IMG/VR virus record: IMGVR_UViG_3300043548_000722
Coordinates: 1-64,000 of that record
Direction: 5' to 3' (one strand)
Origin: a virus
Length of the DNA stretch: 64,000 nucleotides
The translations under genes were made by a program, and so were the position numbers. How positions within the stretch are numbered: the first letter of the stretch is position 1; every line of letters begins with the position of its first letter. The notes under the pieces are model-generated. The model worked only from the letters and a program-made list of their open reading frames with translations. It was not told the origin of the DNA and ran no database searches. Positions 49,243 through 58,425 of the stretch are shown here, piece after piece.

Positions 49243-49788
49243 ATGACGAAGCGCGCAGCCACGGACTTTACCGTAACCCTGGAAGACGGGGAAGAGATGT
49301 ACTCGGGGGCCGCAGATCGGGCTCTCCAAAGAATTGAGAAGCTTGGCCTGGAGATCCCTGCGCGCCCCGTCGATTCCAGCGGACAGCCGTTCGATGGAAG
49401 GCTCCCGTCAAACGTGGCGGACTTCACCACGAGGGAACTGGCGGAAGTCTACACCTTGATGTGTAACTACGCGGATTATCTTGAGAACCTCCACACGGTC
49501 GCACGCGCAGAGGTTCTCAACTCCGACCGCCGTCTCAAACTGACCAAGGCGCTGGTCCGCAAGACCAAGCCGGGCACAGCACAGGAAAAAGACGACCAGT
49601 GCCTCACGGATGTTCGGTACATCGAGGCGGACGTGGCCTACGTGGAGGCTGCGACCTACCAGGAACTCCTGGAAGGGTTGGCCAAGGCGGCGTCGCGGGA
49701 TCGGTCGGTCCTCAGCCGGCTGATTGAGACAAAGAAGATGGAGCTGGACAATAAGCGGAGGGACAACAATGCTCGAGTATACCGATAG
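49243..49788 (+). CDS. Helical recombination-operon protein of unknown function
   Basis: A 181-residue protein with a long helical C-terminus (EGLAKAASRDRSVLSRLIET) and a mid-region helix (LAEVYTLMCNYADYLENLHT). It has a single K-x-A-S (KAAS), a rare occurrence outside the virion block. It is flanked by Cas4-like and RusA-like nuclease genes and could be an accessory or recombination mediator. The family is not recognised. Confidence 0.5.
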   Translation: MTKRAATDFTVTLEDGEEMYSGAADRALQRIEKLGLEIPARPVDSSGQPFDGRLPSNVADFTTRELAEVYTLMCNYADYLENLHTVARAEVLNSDRRLKLTKALVRKTKPGTAQEKDDQCLTDVRYIEADVAYVEAATYQELLEGLAKAASRDRSVLSRLIETKKMELDNKRRDNNARVYR

Positions 49789-50251
49789 TCTGAGGTTGTG
49801 GGTCCCCTTCCTCCCTCCGTCCGAAAACCGGATCCGCGTTCATCGGAGACAGGGCGGCCAGGTCTATTCGAAGGAAGCACGCGACTTTCAGACGCTTTTC
49901 GCAGATCATCTGCGGACTTCCTTCTTCACTGACTTGGCCGCGTTCGTCCAAGGTCATACAGAGAAGAGCCTGTATGTGCTCCGGATGGTGTTCCACTTCG
50001 ACACTGTCATCAACAGTGGATGGGCTAAAAACCAAGCAAAAACACTCTATAAGAAGTTTGACGTGGGCAATCGACGTAAGTTGATTGAAGACTGCCTCTC
50101 CACTGCGCTCGACATTGACGACTCAGTGTTCTTCGAGGTGCAGCTTGTGAAGCGCATGAGCCAGACTGGGGAGGGTGTTGAGATCCTTCTTACCCGTGCT
50201 CCTCCGTCTTCCTTCGGAGTCCCAGATGTCAGACGAATTCAACAAAAGTGA
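49769..50251 (+). CDS. RusA-like Holliday junction resolvase
   Basis: The start is placed at ATG 49769 with GGAGGGACAAC upstream (160 residues). RusA features are the N-terminal LPPSENRIR (N20), the strand-helix pattern VYSKEARDF, and FDVGNRRKLIEDCLSTALDI followed by DDSVFFEVQLVKR. D98, D117 and D118 and K128 match the acidic and basic active-site residues. It cuts Holliday junctions at the phage recombination stage. The window also has a second, unrelated resolvase-like gene (47971-48441). Confidence 0.75.
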   Translation: MLEYTDSLRLWVPFLPPSENRIRVHRRQGGQVYSKEARDFQTLFADHLRTSFFTDLAAFVQGHTEKSLYVLRMVFHFDTVINSGWAKNQAKTLYKKFDVGNRRKLIEDCLSTALDIDDSVFFEVQLVKRMSQTGEGVEILLTRAPPSSFGVPDVRRIQQK

Positions 50252-50519
50252 GCTGATTGAGCTCTTGCGCGAAGAAGGTCATGGGAATATCAGCAGAGGA
50301 AATGGGATCCCAAGACTGATTGCTGCGCTCGAAGATGAGGAAGATCCGGAGCCCTGCCCGCTGGAGGGAAGACGCTCTACGATGGAGAAGCACATCCGGC
50401 GGAACTGGACCCGAATACGGACCCAGCTTCCGCGCTGCAACGGGAAGTGCACAGTATTCGGCTGTCCAGACGCTATTGTCATTGGCTGCTGGCTGAGATT
50501 CAAGGACGAAATAATATGA
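50226..50519 (+). CDS. Small protein with SAP-like motif and cysteines
   Basis: The start is placed at ATG 50226 with CGGAGTCCCAG upstream (97 residues). The N-terminal SELIELLREEG followed by GIPRLIAALEDEE has the two-helix spacing of a SAP-type DNA-binding motif. Cysteines in PRCNGKCTVFGCP could bind metal. It overlaps RusA by 26 bases and the next gene by four (ATGA). The function is unknown. Confidence 0.55.
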   Translation: MSDEFNKSELIELLREEGHGNISRGNGIPRLIAALEDEEDPEPCPLEGRRSTMEKHIRRNWTRIRTQLPRCNGKCTVFGCPDAIVIGCWLRFKDEII

Positions 50520-51424
50520 CTTGGGAACCGTGCGTTACCTGCGCTCGGGTCTCAAAGTGTGGAGACGTTGATCACAACCTCCTCCTCGAAGGGGGAGGTT
50601 GTTCTCTCCACGAGCCTGCACACGAAGGCATCGTACGCGCCCGCCTTCGCATCATGGACGAGTTTGGCGCACTCGCAATACCGACAAAGAAGAACCTAAA
50701 AGACGGAGTCATCACAATGGCTGGTACTGTTTCATCTACGGCCGCATCGAAGCGTAACCTCCGTGCCCTGGGCAAAGTCCTGGGGGTTGTTCCCAAGGGC
50801 GGCGCCAGCTTCAAGCTGTCGGCCGAAGAGATCTGCACGATGATCAAGGAGAGCGGCGACCCGCGCTTCATCAATCTTGAGAAGATGAGCGATGAGGAGG
50901 TCGCGGCCATCACGGAAGAACTCGGTGGTGAAGAGGGTGGTGAGGAGACTGCCGCCGCCGCTCCCGCACCGACGCCCGCTCCCGCTGCCCCGGCCGCGAA
51001 GAAGCCGACGGCACCGGCCCCTGCTGCGCGTGCTTCTGCTCGCTCCAAGCCGGAACCCGAGGCTGAGGCTGAGGAAGAGACCGAAGCTCCGGCGCCGCGT
51101 GCTCCGCAGCGTCCTGCTCCGGCTCCCGTTGCGCCGCTCCGTCCCGATGCGAAGCGTCCGGCGGCCCCTGTCCGGCCGGCGGCCCCTGCTGCCTCGGCAC
51201 CCACCAGCGGCCTGTCGGCCGACCTCAGCAAGCTTGAGGAGATGGTGATGGTCATCGGGAAGGCGGGCGATGCTCGTGATCTCGCGCTCAAGAACATCAT
51301 CACCACGCTCAACCAGCTGGCCGAGAAGGTGGAGGCGATCGACGCTCATCTCGCCTACCAGTACAACGCGAGCGTCGAGCCGGGAAACGAGATCAAGTCT
51401 CTGACCGAGGTAAGCTGGATCTGA
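50516..51424 (+). CDS. Ala/Pro/Glu-rich protein with N-terminal cysteine cluster
   Basis: The start is placed at ATG 50516 (302 residues). The first 40 residues have CVTCARVSKCG and a later C, a possible zinc site. A second helical region follows (SKRNLRALGKVLGVVPKGG). Residues about 140-245 are low-complexity Ala/Pro/Glu/Arg. The C-terminal helix (LSADLSKLEEMVMVIGKAGD) may oligomerise. A long antisense open frame here reflects composition. The function is unknown; a DNA-associated or scaffold-like role is possible. Confidence 0.55.
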   Translation: MTWEPCVTCARVSKCGDVDHNLLLEGGGCSLHEPAHEGIVRARLRIMDEFGALAIPTKKNLKDGVITMAGTVSSTAASKRNLRALGKVLGVVPKGGASFKLSAEEICTMIKESGDPRFINLEKMSDEEVAAITEELGGEEGGEETAAAAPAPTPAPAAPAAKKPTAPAPAARASARSKPEPEAEAEEETEAPAPRAPQRPAPAPVAPLRPDAKRPAAPVRPAAPAASAPTSGLSADLSKLEEMVMVIGKAGDARDLALKNIITTLNQLAEKVEAIDAHLAYQYNASVEPGNEIKSLTEVSWI

Positions 51425-51453
51425 TTGAGATCCTGTCTGACCGGCTGGAGACG

Positions 51454-51564
51454 ATGGGTCTCGACGAGATCTTCGAGATCATCACCGCCGCAGGGTACGG
51501 AGTGCGGCGAAAAGGGCTGACCCACGAGCAAGTCAAACGGCTCTTGATCAGTCTGACCGCATAG
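51454..51564 (+). CDS. Possible 36-residue protein at the end of the replication operon
   Basis: ATG 51454 with GGAGACG upstream, ending with TAG 51562-51564; an upstream non-ATG start (51421) is possible. It encodes MGLDEIFEIITAAGYGVRRK followed by a short helix. It lies between the previous gene and a strong terminator. Its coding status is uncertain. Confidence 0.35.
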   Translation: MGLDEIFEIITAAGYGVRRKGLTHEQVKRLLISLTA

Positions 51565-51568
51565 GTCA

Positions 51569-51602
51569 AGGGGGACTCCTCACGGAGTCCCCCTCTTTTT
51601 TA
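51569..51602 (+). terminator. Strong rho-independent terminator
   Basis: agggggactcc (51569-51579), a short loop, then ggagtccccct (51584-51594) and cttttttag. An 11-bp GC-rich stem and a T6 run mark the end of the plus-strand replication operon, at the boundary with the convergent tail gene. Confidence 0.9.
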
Positions 51603-54600
51603 GCCCCAACCCTTGTCGCCTGCTCGATCCGTGAGCCAGCCGATACGCGCCCCACGAAACTTTACATTCGGCGGGTACATTGTAGAGATTGCTCGATGCG
51701 CCCAGTTTGTGTCTCCGTCAACGAAGGGACCTGGGTCAGATGTCCCAACTGCAATCGCCTTTCCAAACTTCCCGAACGAGAACGCGACTGCCTCCGCCAG
51801 GGTGCTGACCGTTGTGGTGGTAGGCTGATACTGCGGCTGCACTATTACCGGAAAGTCAAACGACGAATCCGGAGACACTGAAGTAAGGCCAACGGCATCC
51901 GACAAGTTGAAAGGAAGCACCTCTCCTGTGCCGAGCGCGTTTGGCGTTCTCCTGGGGCCGCCAATGAACCGGATGACAAGTGCGTATGCAAAATGCCTGC
52001 GGTCTACACGAAGCGCCGCGGCTGAGATCGCCTCGTCAGGTAGGTGCAGTCTCTTCTTAACGAAGTATTCCTTTCGCGCGAACACACTAAGAGGAGAGGA
52101 CCCGATGAAGGGGGCGGAGTATTCCCACGCTTCTTCGACCTCGTTGGTCGCGTCTGCATTGTCGCCAACTGCGGGCAAATCCACTTCGCCAGACCAGATA
52201 ATCTCCCCAAACCCGAACTCGGGCTCGTGTTCGTTCCATCTCGCAAAATCATCCTGATCGAACGCCGTATCCAGGGTATTGAACCTCCAGAGCTCTACGA
52301 GCACTCCGGCATTAGGCTCCCACTGTGAGACATCAGACACCTCCTCGAAGGTAGCGCCACTACCAATCTTCCAGAAGATCTCAGGAGCTCTCTTGTAGAT
52401 TCCCCAACAAGTACTTGAGCTCGGGCGCATGCTTAGAGAAATTGAAACCTCTGAGAGTACGGAGCCGTGAGGGGCATCGACCGGCATCGTAAAGCCGACA
52501 AACCCAGGGGGAATGAACGAGTCCCTAGGAATATCTACATCATTAACGCTCCAGGACGAGTTCACTGTCAGGTGTCCGTGGAGCGCGTACCAAAGAGGAT
52601 CAAACGCTGCCGTATACAACGTGATTGTGGCAGAGTTGACCCCGATATCGAACAGCCTGTACATGTCTACTGATGGCCTGATCCATCGATCCTCGGGGAT
52701 AGAGTTGATCAGGCTTTCAATGAGATCCCCCTGTCCAGCTGACAGGGTCTCCCGTATAGAGGCACATTCACCTCGGAGGGCATACGCCGCGTTGACTAGA
52801 GCAACATAGAATTCTTCATTTCTACTTACGACCCTGGGCTCAGTGTCTTCGTACTGCCTAATAGCTGCCGAAGCCAGTTTTTCGCAGGTAGCAAGAAACT
52901 CCATAAAGGCCTCCGATACCGCGGTATCCAACGGATCTGCGGTATGGGCGCTGTCCAAAACAACCCAGGCGGCGTCTGCGTCCTCGTATGCCGTACCCCA
53001 GGAAAACTTCAGGATTTCCGAGGAAGCATCTGGCATCGGCTCTAACATCAATGTACGTAGATTATTTCCATATGTCCATGCATTTGCCGGGCTCGGTTGT
53101 CCGGAGGTATCAGACAAAATCTGTTGCGTTGTCTTAACTCCTAAGATTGTTTGAGAGTTCACAGTACGTAGCAGACCAGGACCTCCCCGCAGCTCTTGCA
53201 TACCCATCGAGTACGTTGAAGTTGGAGGGGTGAACGATGTGGAAGTGCTCAAGTCGTAGTCACGCTGCCAGCCCATGTTCACGCCGTAATCCTGCCCACC
53301 AAGCAACTTGGTATCGGCAGGACCAAGCGTCTGGTAGCCCTTTACGGCATTGGCAAACCGGAACCCATGCGCGGCAACGTGGCCCGAAGTAAGTACCGGA
53401 CCGCTAACCTTCAGTGGGTCCGTGTCGTGCTGGACGGAGATCTCCTGGAACGCCATGTACGTCGAGGTAGTCGGATCAGCCGGGACCGTAATCTGGAGAA
53501 ATAACTCCTCGTCAAGCCTGCTCTCCTGAAGCGCGCTTGAGGCACGATCCACAACCCCATTGACCGCGAGCGTGGCTTCGTAGGATCGAATCTCCACCGC
53601 GCCAGAAGACACAAAGCTCACTACGGATACCGAGTCCGAGGCGACTGTCGTTCCTGACGCGGTCACCATGGCGAGTCCGACAGTCACAGGAGCCGCAGTG
53701 CCTCCCGATGCCGCACGCAGACGAATCTTGAGACGAAGGTGGTCCTTCCAGATGTATCGACGCCCGCGCTGGCGAAGGACTGTTGCCGTAGCTGCTCTAG
53801 TCACGATTAGTGTGCCGCCGTGTGTGGGCTGGTAGCTGAGGGCTCCGCCCAGACCCACCTTGCGGATGTCGGTCAACGCAAAGTCGGAGGCCGTGGTATC
53901 CACAGTCTCGTCGGCATAAAATGGAGGGCGAGGCTCATTTGAGTACGTCGCCCACGGAGTCGTGTGGTGAGGCGACTCGGCGCTTCCGGACCATGCGGAC
54001 GACTCAAAAAGAAGCGGTGCTGAGATAGGGTCGTAGTCTTCGGCAGCCCCAATCCCTGCACCATCTGTGGTCAGCGCCCATTGTACGAATGAGAGCGTCT
54101 TTGAGTTTCCGGAGCGGTCAACCGTGCTGTCCGCGCGTTCATCCAGAGAGTTTGAGTCAGAGGACAGCAGTGGAAGCTGGTCAAGAGTCTTGAGCGCCTG
54201 ATAGGTGCCGACCTGCATCCAGTCCGCAATGTCTATGTAGGAGCGGTGCCATCGCAGGCCGTGCAGCCGGAAGTCAGCTCCGGCCGCAGGCGTGATCGCA
54301 ACATCTCCGCCCAGTGCAAAGAAGATATCGGTTCCGTCGCTCTCCACTGCCAAAATCGCATATCTTTCGCCAGTGGAAATAACCTCAACGATGCAGCCAA
54401 CCCACGAGGACGCCGGCCCCGGCAGGGCTCCGACTCCGAGAGACGAGACCGCGAGCACTCCTGCATGGGCAAGATTGAAGCGAGTGTAGTCGGAGGCAGT
54501 GAAGTCTCCTATCGGGTCGCTGTCCGTCTCATTGGCAGGGCGGATAATCCCCGGCCTTCCCAAAGTAGTCGGAGCTGCCCAGTAGGAAGAGCTCGAGGGG

Positions 54601-57600
54601 TCCCAGTGATACCCGATGTGCAGATCCGAGTTTGACCCCCACATTGGGTAGATCATTCGGCCCGCAGCAATGACATCCTCTGAATACACCCCTCCCAGAG
54701 CGTGCCCAAAGTCACTGTCGGGAGGATTGCCGTGTACCCAAATCGAACCGACGGTTTCGATGGCTGAGCCCAAGCCCGTGATTGCGGGCTCCGTCCCATC
54801 CGACTTGCGAATGAAGACGGCCGCAGCCGAGGGCGTGTGTGACCCGCCCGCAGTGTCTTCACCTTTTGCGACCACCAACGCAGGGTCTGTGCCGCGCTGA
54901 ATGACTCCAGCAGCAAACGACCTACGAACCCCGGTCGTGTAGTCGGCCCCATCAGTGTCCGGAAGTCTGAAGGCCGAGCTGTTGCCGAACCCCGATGCCT
55001 CTACAAAGAGGCCAACGGCGGTAGAGTCGACTGTCTCGGAAGAAGCGACGGCGACATGGATGCCGTCCGCAGGTGAGAACGCGTTTACGTCCACGGCGTA
55101 GCCACGGCTGACATCGTCGGCCCCGCCGTCCAAGGCAGAAAACTCCGAGTCATTGGCCGTGACAAGGATGCCTGCGCCGGTGCCTGCCCACCCCACGCGA
55201 ATGCCGATGACGGTGTCGTTTGCGCTTGCAGCCGCCGGATCCTGCTCCTGGAACACGCTCAGGGCTGCGCGGCCTGCCGCCGCGCCTCCGAACATGGGCA
55301 CTCCGACGCCCATGCGCAGATTCAGAAGCATGAACTGATGTGAGCCGGTGAAGGTCGGAGACGTACCGTCGAGATTGCGAATCGTAAGCTGGTTCGGACG
55401 GGTTTCGTAGGCTTCGTAAAGACCCGCGTACAGACCCGTGAGCACACGCACGTAGGTCTTTGCGCCGTGCGAGTTGGCCGACCGGGCTGACGTGGAGTGG
55501 TGCGTGATTGGGTACAGAGTTCGCAGATTGTCTGGATTTACGGAGACTGATGCCGAGTTCACGACTGACGTGATCACGCCACCTGACGCAAACGACCCGG
55601 TCAGGATGTCAAGATTCGAAACCGTGGTCCCATCAAGGAGCGCGGATTTCGTCACATGCTCGAAATGAGCAAAGGCCAGGTCGCTACCGACGCTGCTGCC
55701 ATTGACCTTCGTATGATGGAAACCTCCTGCCCTTACGCTCTCGGTGACGCTGCTAATTGCTGCGCGATAGTCCGTGACCAGGTCGTCAAAGATCTCCCAT
55801 GACGACACGTTGTCCGCACCGCCGCCAAGCGGCAGCACGGTGCCAATCTGATGCAGCGGAGGGACAATCTGCACAGTCCGCCCATCAATCCAGCGCGTGA
55901 TGCGCCAATCGGCGTAGTTCGTGCCGCTGATGACGAAGTTGATCGCGCGACCAACGTCCTCAAGGGTGAATGCGTCGTAGGTGCCGGAGGCATCGTATCC
56001 AGAGGCACGGAGGAGGTTCCCCTCCAGAACTTCCGCTGCGTCCACGGATGTGCGATTGGAGGCGGCCGTCGTTGCGGCGGGCGTTGCGAAAAGAGTGACT
56101 GGGCGATCAGTAACTTCTGCAAAGAAGCCGCCACCCTTGTCCTGGCCCTGTCCCTGGTAGACACCGCCGAAGTTGAGATTGCGGTGCAGGTTTCGTAGGA
56201 CCCAGCCATCGACCTCTTCTGACGAGTTGATGGCCGGGACCAGCAAGAAGTCTCGAGGCACGCGACCAAATGCGTTCTGCATGCCGAGGATGATGCGGAT
56301 ACCGCCTGCGGGAACACGCGGGATGTGCGGCTCGAACCACAGGTACAGCGAGGTTTCGAACAGTCCATTCGAGTGGACAGTGAGCGTCTCTCCCGACTGG
56401 GCGTTGAGAAGATGCAGAGACTCATCTGTTTCGTGCCGAACGACGATCTCTGTCTCCGAAACGACAGTGTCTACAACGTATCTCCCCGCGTTCGAGATTG
56501 GGGTTACAACGACCGGACCCGTTAGCTCAACGATGTCCCCTTCACGCACTCCGTTCGTGACAAACGTCGCGCCGGAGCAAATGATCGTAGCGCCATCGAT
56601 AATCTCTGTGACGCCCACAGAGCTTTGCTTCAGAGACTCTCCGCCCAAAGCATTACGGTAGAACGGGTAGTCATCTGTGCTGAGCGGTAGGTTGGCCGAC
56701 CCGTCTTCGTTGAAGGTACTCGCGCCTCCAACAATCCCGCCAGAGGGCAGGTAAGCAACGGTGCCGATGCCCACTACCTTGTCAAGAGATAGCAACTCGT
56801 TCCACTCGGAGTCGAGGACCGCAAAGTACTGAGAGATCTGCTGAAGCGAGGCGTCGGCAGGAAGATCAACGAAAATTGCGGTCTCGAGCACTGCATCGAG
56901 ATCATCGAGGTATCCGGTGGCCAGGTCGATTGAGGTCACCGCCCCCGTGAGCGCGTCATACTTCAGACGAGGGCTGTCCTCTGGGATCTCCAGCACGACA
57001 GGTACGGCCACTTCGCGGACAAGCTGGACCTGGTGGCTGTCGAGGTTCTTGGCTAGGCTGTGCAGAGCGCGATTGACGCTCTCGCTCGTCCGGTCCTCTC
57101 CACGCGCGACGAAGCTAGACCGCGGACGGTTGCCCTGCGTCAGAGCTCGCGGACTGGAAGATGCAAGGTCCCCCGCAGTCACCCGTGCAGACGGATGCGG
57201 GTTTACGTGTAGGCCAACCAGCGGAGCAAGGTCTGTGAAGCCCGCGGCAGTCGGAAGAACCTCGATAAAGGCATTGGTCCCTTCCGCAGCAACGTAGCCG
57301 GTGTTCTTGGCAACAACCTTGAGCACACCTTCGTAGGCATAGGCAGTCAGCGGGGCCGGAATGGATACCGCAGCGGCTGCGGTGTTGATCCCATCTACGA
57401 TCTGCGCCAGGGTTAGCGCAGAGACAGAGGAGAACGAAACGACCAGGCTCGCCAAGGATTCTGTCGCAAAAGTGATCGCAAAGCTGCCCGGGCTACTCGC
57501 TGCCAAGATGGCATCGATGTCGTCGAAGCCTCCGGTGGCATTGATGGGCTTGGCGCCAAAGATAACGGGCTGCGCGAGGACAGCTTTGTCCGTCTTGCTT

Positions 57601-57629
57601 GCAAGAAAGGGACGGCGTACAAAACTCAT
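51600..57629 (-). CDS. Giant tail or adhesin protein (2009 residues)
   Basis: A 2009-residue, beta-rich protein of the tail region. The N-terminal 200 residues are Ala/Ser/Val-rich and repetitive. Scattered segments follow the pattern GDIVELTGPV...AGRYVVDTVV...TEIVVRHE and YVRVLTGLYAGLYEAYETRP, similar to units in the 1590-residue neighbour. The C-terminal third is aromatic- and Ser/Thr-rich. There are no enzymatic motifs. It is probably a tail fibre, baseplate-associated or receptor-binding protein. It ends at the terminator-bounded convergent junction. Confidence 0.6.
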   Translation of the reverse strand: MSFVRRPFLASKTDKAVLAQPVIFGAKPINATGGFDDIDAILAASSPGSFAITFATESLASLVVSFSSVSALTLAQIVDGINTAAAAVSIPAPLTAYAYEGVLKVVAKNTGYVAAEGTNAFIEVLPTAAGFTDLAPLVGLHVNPHPSARVTAGDLASSSPRALTQGNRPRSSFVARGEDRTSESVNRALHSLAKNLDSHQVQLVREVAVPVVLEIPEDSPRLKYDALTGAVTSIDLATGYLDDLDAVLETAIFVDLPADASLQQISQYFAVLDSEWNELLSLDKVVGIGTVAYLPSGGIVGGASTFNEDGSANLPLSTDDYPFYRNALGGESLKQSSVGVTEIIDGATIICSGATFVTNGVREGDIVELTGPVVVTPISNAGRYVVDTVVSETEIVVRHETDESLHLLNAQSGETLTVHSNGLFETSLYLWFEPHIPRVPAGGIRIILGMQNAFGRVPRDFLLVPAINSSEEVDGWVLRNLHRNLNFGGVYQGQGQDKGGGFFAEVTDRPVTLFATPAATTAASNRTSVDAAEVLEGNLLRASGYDASGTYDAFTLEDVGRAINFVISGTNYADWRITRWIDGRTVQIVPPLHQIGTVLPLGGGADNVSSWEIFDDLVTDYRAAISSVTESVRAGGFHHTKVNGSSVGSDLAFAHFEHVTKSALLDGTTVSNLDILTGSFASGGVITSVVNSASVSVNPDNLRTLYPITHHSTSARSANSHGAKTYVRVLTGLYAGLYEAYETRPNQLTIRNLDGTSPTFTGSHQFMLLNLRMGVGVPMFGGAAAGRAALSVFQEQDPAAASANDTVIGIRVGWAGTGAGILVTANDSEFSALDGGADDVSRGYAVDVNAFSPADGIHVAVASSETVDSTAVGLFVEASGFGNSSAFRLPDTDGADYTTGVRRSFAAGVIQRGTDPALVVAKGEDTAGGSHTPSAAAVFIRKSDGTEPAITGLGSAIETVGSIWVHGNPPDSDFGHALGGVYSEDVIAAGRMIYPMWGSNSDLHIGYHWDPSSSSYWAAPTTLGRPGIIRPANETDSDPIGDFTASDYTRFNLAHAGVLAVSSLGVGALPGPASSWVGCIVEVISTGERYAILAVESDGTDIFFALGGDVAITPAAGADFRLHGLRWHRSYIDIADWMQVGTYQALKTLDQLPLLSSDSNSLDERADSTVDRSGNSKTLSFVQWALTTDGAGIGAAEDYDPISAPLLFESSAWSGSAESPHHTTPWATYSNEPRPPFYADETVDTTASDFALTDIRKVGLGGALSYQPTHGGTLIVTRAATATVLRQRGRRYIWKDHLRLKIRLRAASGGTAAPVTVGLAMVTASGTTVASDSVSVVSFVSSGAVEIRSYEATLAVNGVVDRASSALQESRLDEELFLQITVPADPTTSTYMAFQEISVQHDTDPLKVSGPVLTSGHVAAHGFRFANAVKGYQTLGPADTKLLGGQDYGVNMGWQRDYDLSTSTSFTPPTSTYSMGMQELRGGPGLLRTVNSQTILGVKTTQQILSDTSGQPSPANAWTYGNNLRTLMLEPMPDASSEILKFSWGTAYEDADAAWVVLDSAHTADPLDTAVSEAFMEFLATCEKLASAAIRQYEDTEPRVVSRNEEFYVALVNAAYALRGECASIRETLSAGQGDLIESLINSIPEDRWIRPSVDMYRLFDIGVNSATITLYTAAFDPLWYALHGHLTVNSSWSVNDVDIPRDSFIPPGFVGFTMPVDAPHGSVLSEVSISLSMRPSSSTCWGIYKRAPEIFWKIGSGATFEEVSDVSQWEPNAGVLVELWRFNTLDTAFDQDDFARWNEHEPEFGFGEIIWSGEVDLPAVGDNADATNEVEEAWEYSAPFIGSSPLSVFARKEYFVKKRLHLPDEAISAAALRVDRRHFAYALVIRFIGGPRRTPNALGTGEVLPFNLSDAVGLTSVSPDSSFDFPVIVQPQYQPTTTTVSTLAEAVAFSFGKFGKAIAVGTSDPGPFVDGDTNWAHRAISTMYPPNVKFRGARIGWLTDRAGDKGWG

Positions 57630-58243
57630 AGGAAGCGGACCTCCCAGATCACGCGCAGAGTAAACGAAGTGGTCTTGGTTACGGGCTCAAATGTCTTGTA
57701 GGCCATTGGTGCCCGATCCGCGACGGCCATACCAGTCGGAGTCGCAGTGCGACTCCAGTTGTTGTCCGGATCTCCGTCCGTGAACAGCCCGGCCTCCGTG
57801 AGAATCACGTTGTCCGGCAGGCTGATCTCTGTCTGCCCATATTCCCGGATGAACCGCACCGCCGTCCTGGAGGACGTGGAGGACAACACGGGGAAGGTAG
57901 CAGGGACTCTGACTCTCGCCAGGAACTCTCCTGGAACGTACGGGACGCCGCTGACAAGCTGCGAGATGTTTGCGACCTCGGGCTGGGATCCTACGCCGAG
58001 GCCGATGAACGCAATGCGGTCATTCCGAAAAAATTCGTCGCCTGAAAAGTTCTTAAGAGAGATTAGTTCGGCCAAGTACTCACGGCCCGTGAGCGTCCAG
58101 ATGTTCGAGCCTTCGACATGCTGACGGCACTTGCCGTTTTCGAAGCTGTCGATCGTGACGAACCCTTCGATGGCCGGAGCTGAGGCATGGTCCTTGACCA
58201 CTTTACGGCCAAAGAACGGCAGTAGGCGCGCGATGTTCAGCAT
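57626..58243 (-). CDS. Tail-region structural protein
   Basis: A 205-residue protein, beta-rich, with IEGFVTIDSFENGKCRQHVE and a later repeated strand pattern (VRFIREYGQTEISLPDNVIL). It is coupled to the giant protein by an ATGA overlap. There are no membrane segments. It may connect or assist assembly of the giant tail protein. The family is not recognised. Confidence 0.5.
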   Translation of the reverse strand: MLNIARLLPFFGRKVVKDHASAPAIEGFVTIDSFENGKCRQHVEGSNIWTLTGREYLAELISLKNFSGDEFFRNDRIAFIGLGVGSQPEVANISQLVSGVPYVPGEFLARVRVPATFPVLSSTSSRTAVRFIREYGQTEISLPDNVILTEAGLFTDGDPDNNWSRTATPTGMAVADRAPMAYKTFEPVTKTTSFTLRVIWEVRFL

Positions 58244-58425
58244 ACTTCGAGTCTCCGGATGATCTCTTTGGCCTCGTCCACAGTAACACCGAAGTTGAAC
58301 GCAATCACTTCGGGGTTGAGAGGTTTGCCGTCCGCAGACTGAATACCTCCTCTACGCGCTCCCTTGGCGCCGCCCTCAATCTTAAGGGAGTCAACGACTC
58401 TTGGCTGTTCTTTGTTCCTGATCAT
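58237..58425 (-). CDS. Small basic tail-region protein
   Basis: A 62-residue protein, Gly/Lys/Arg-rich near the centre (GGAKGARRGGIQ), with a helical C-terminus (VTVDEAKEIIRRLE). It overlaps both neighbours by a few bases, which supports translation. It could be an assembly chaperone or a minor tail protein. The function is unknown. Confidence 0.45.
   Translation of the reverse strand: MIRNKEQPRVVDSLKIEGGAKGARRGGIQSADGKPLNPEVIAFNFGVTVDEAKEIIRRLEVC

Noticed and set aside
50572-51312. 246-codon minus-strand frame over the Ala/Pro-rich protein
   Set aside because: It is generated by GC-rich low-complexity DNA and has no supporting ribosome site.
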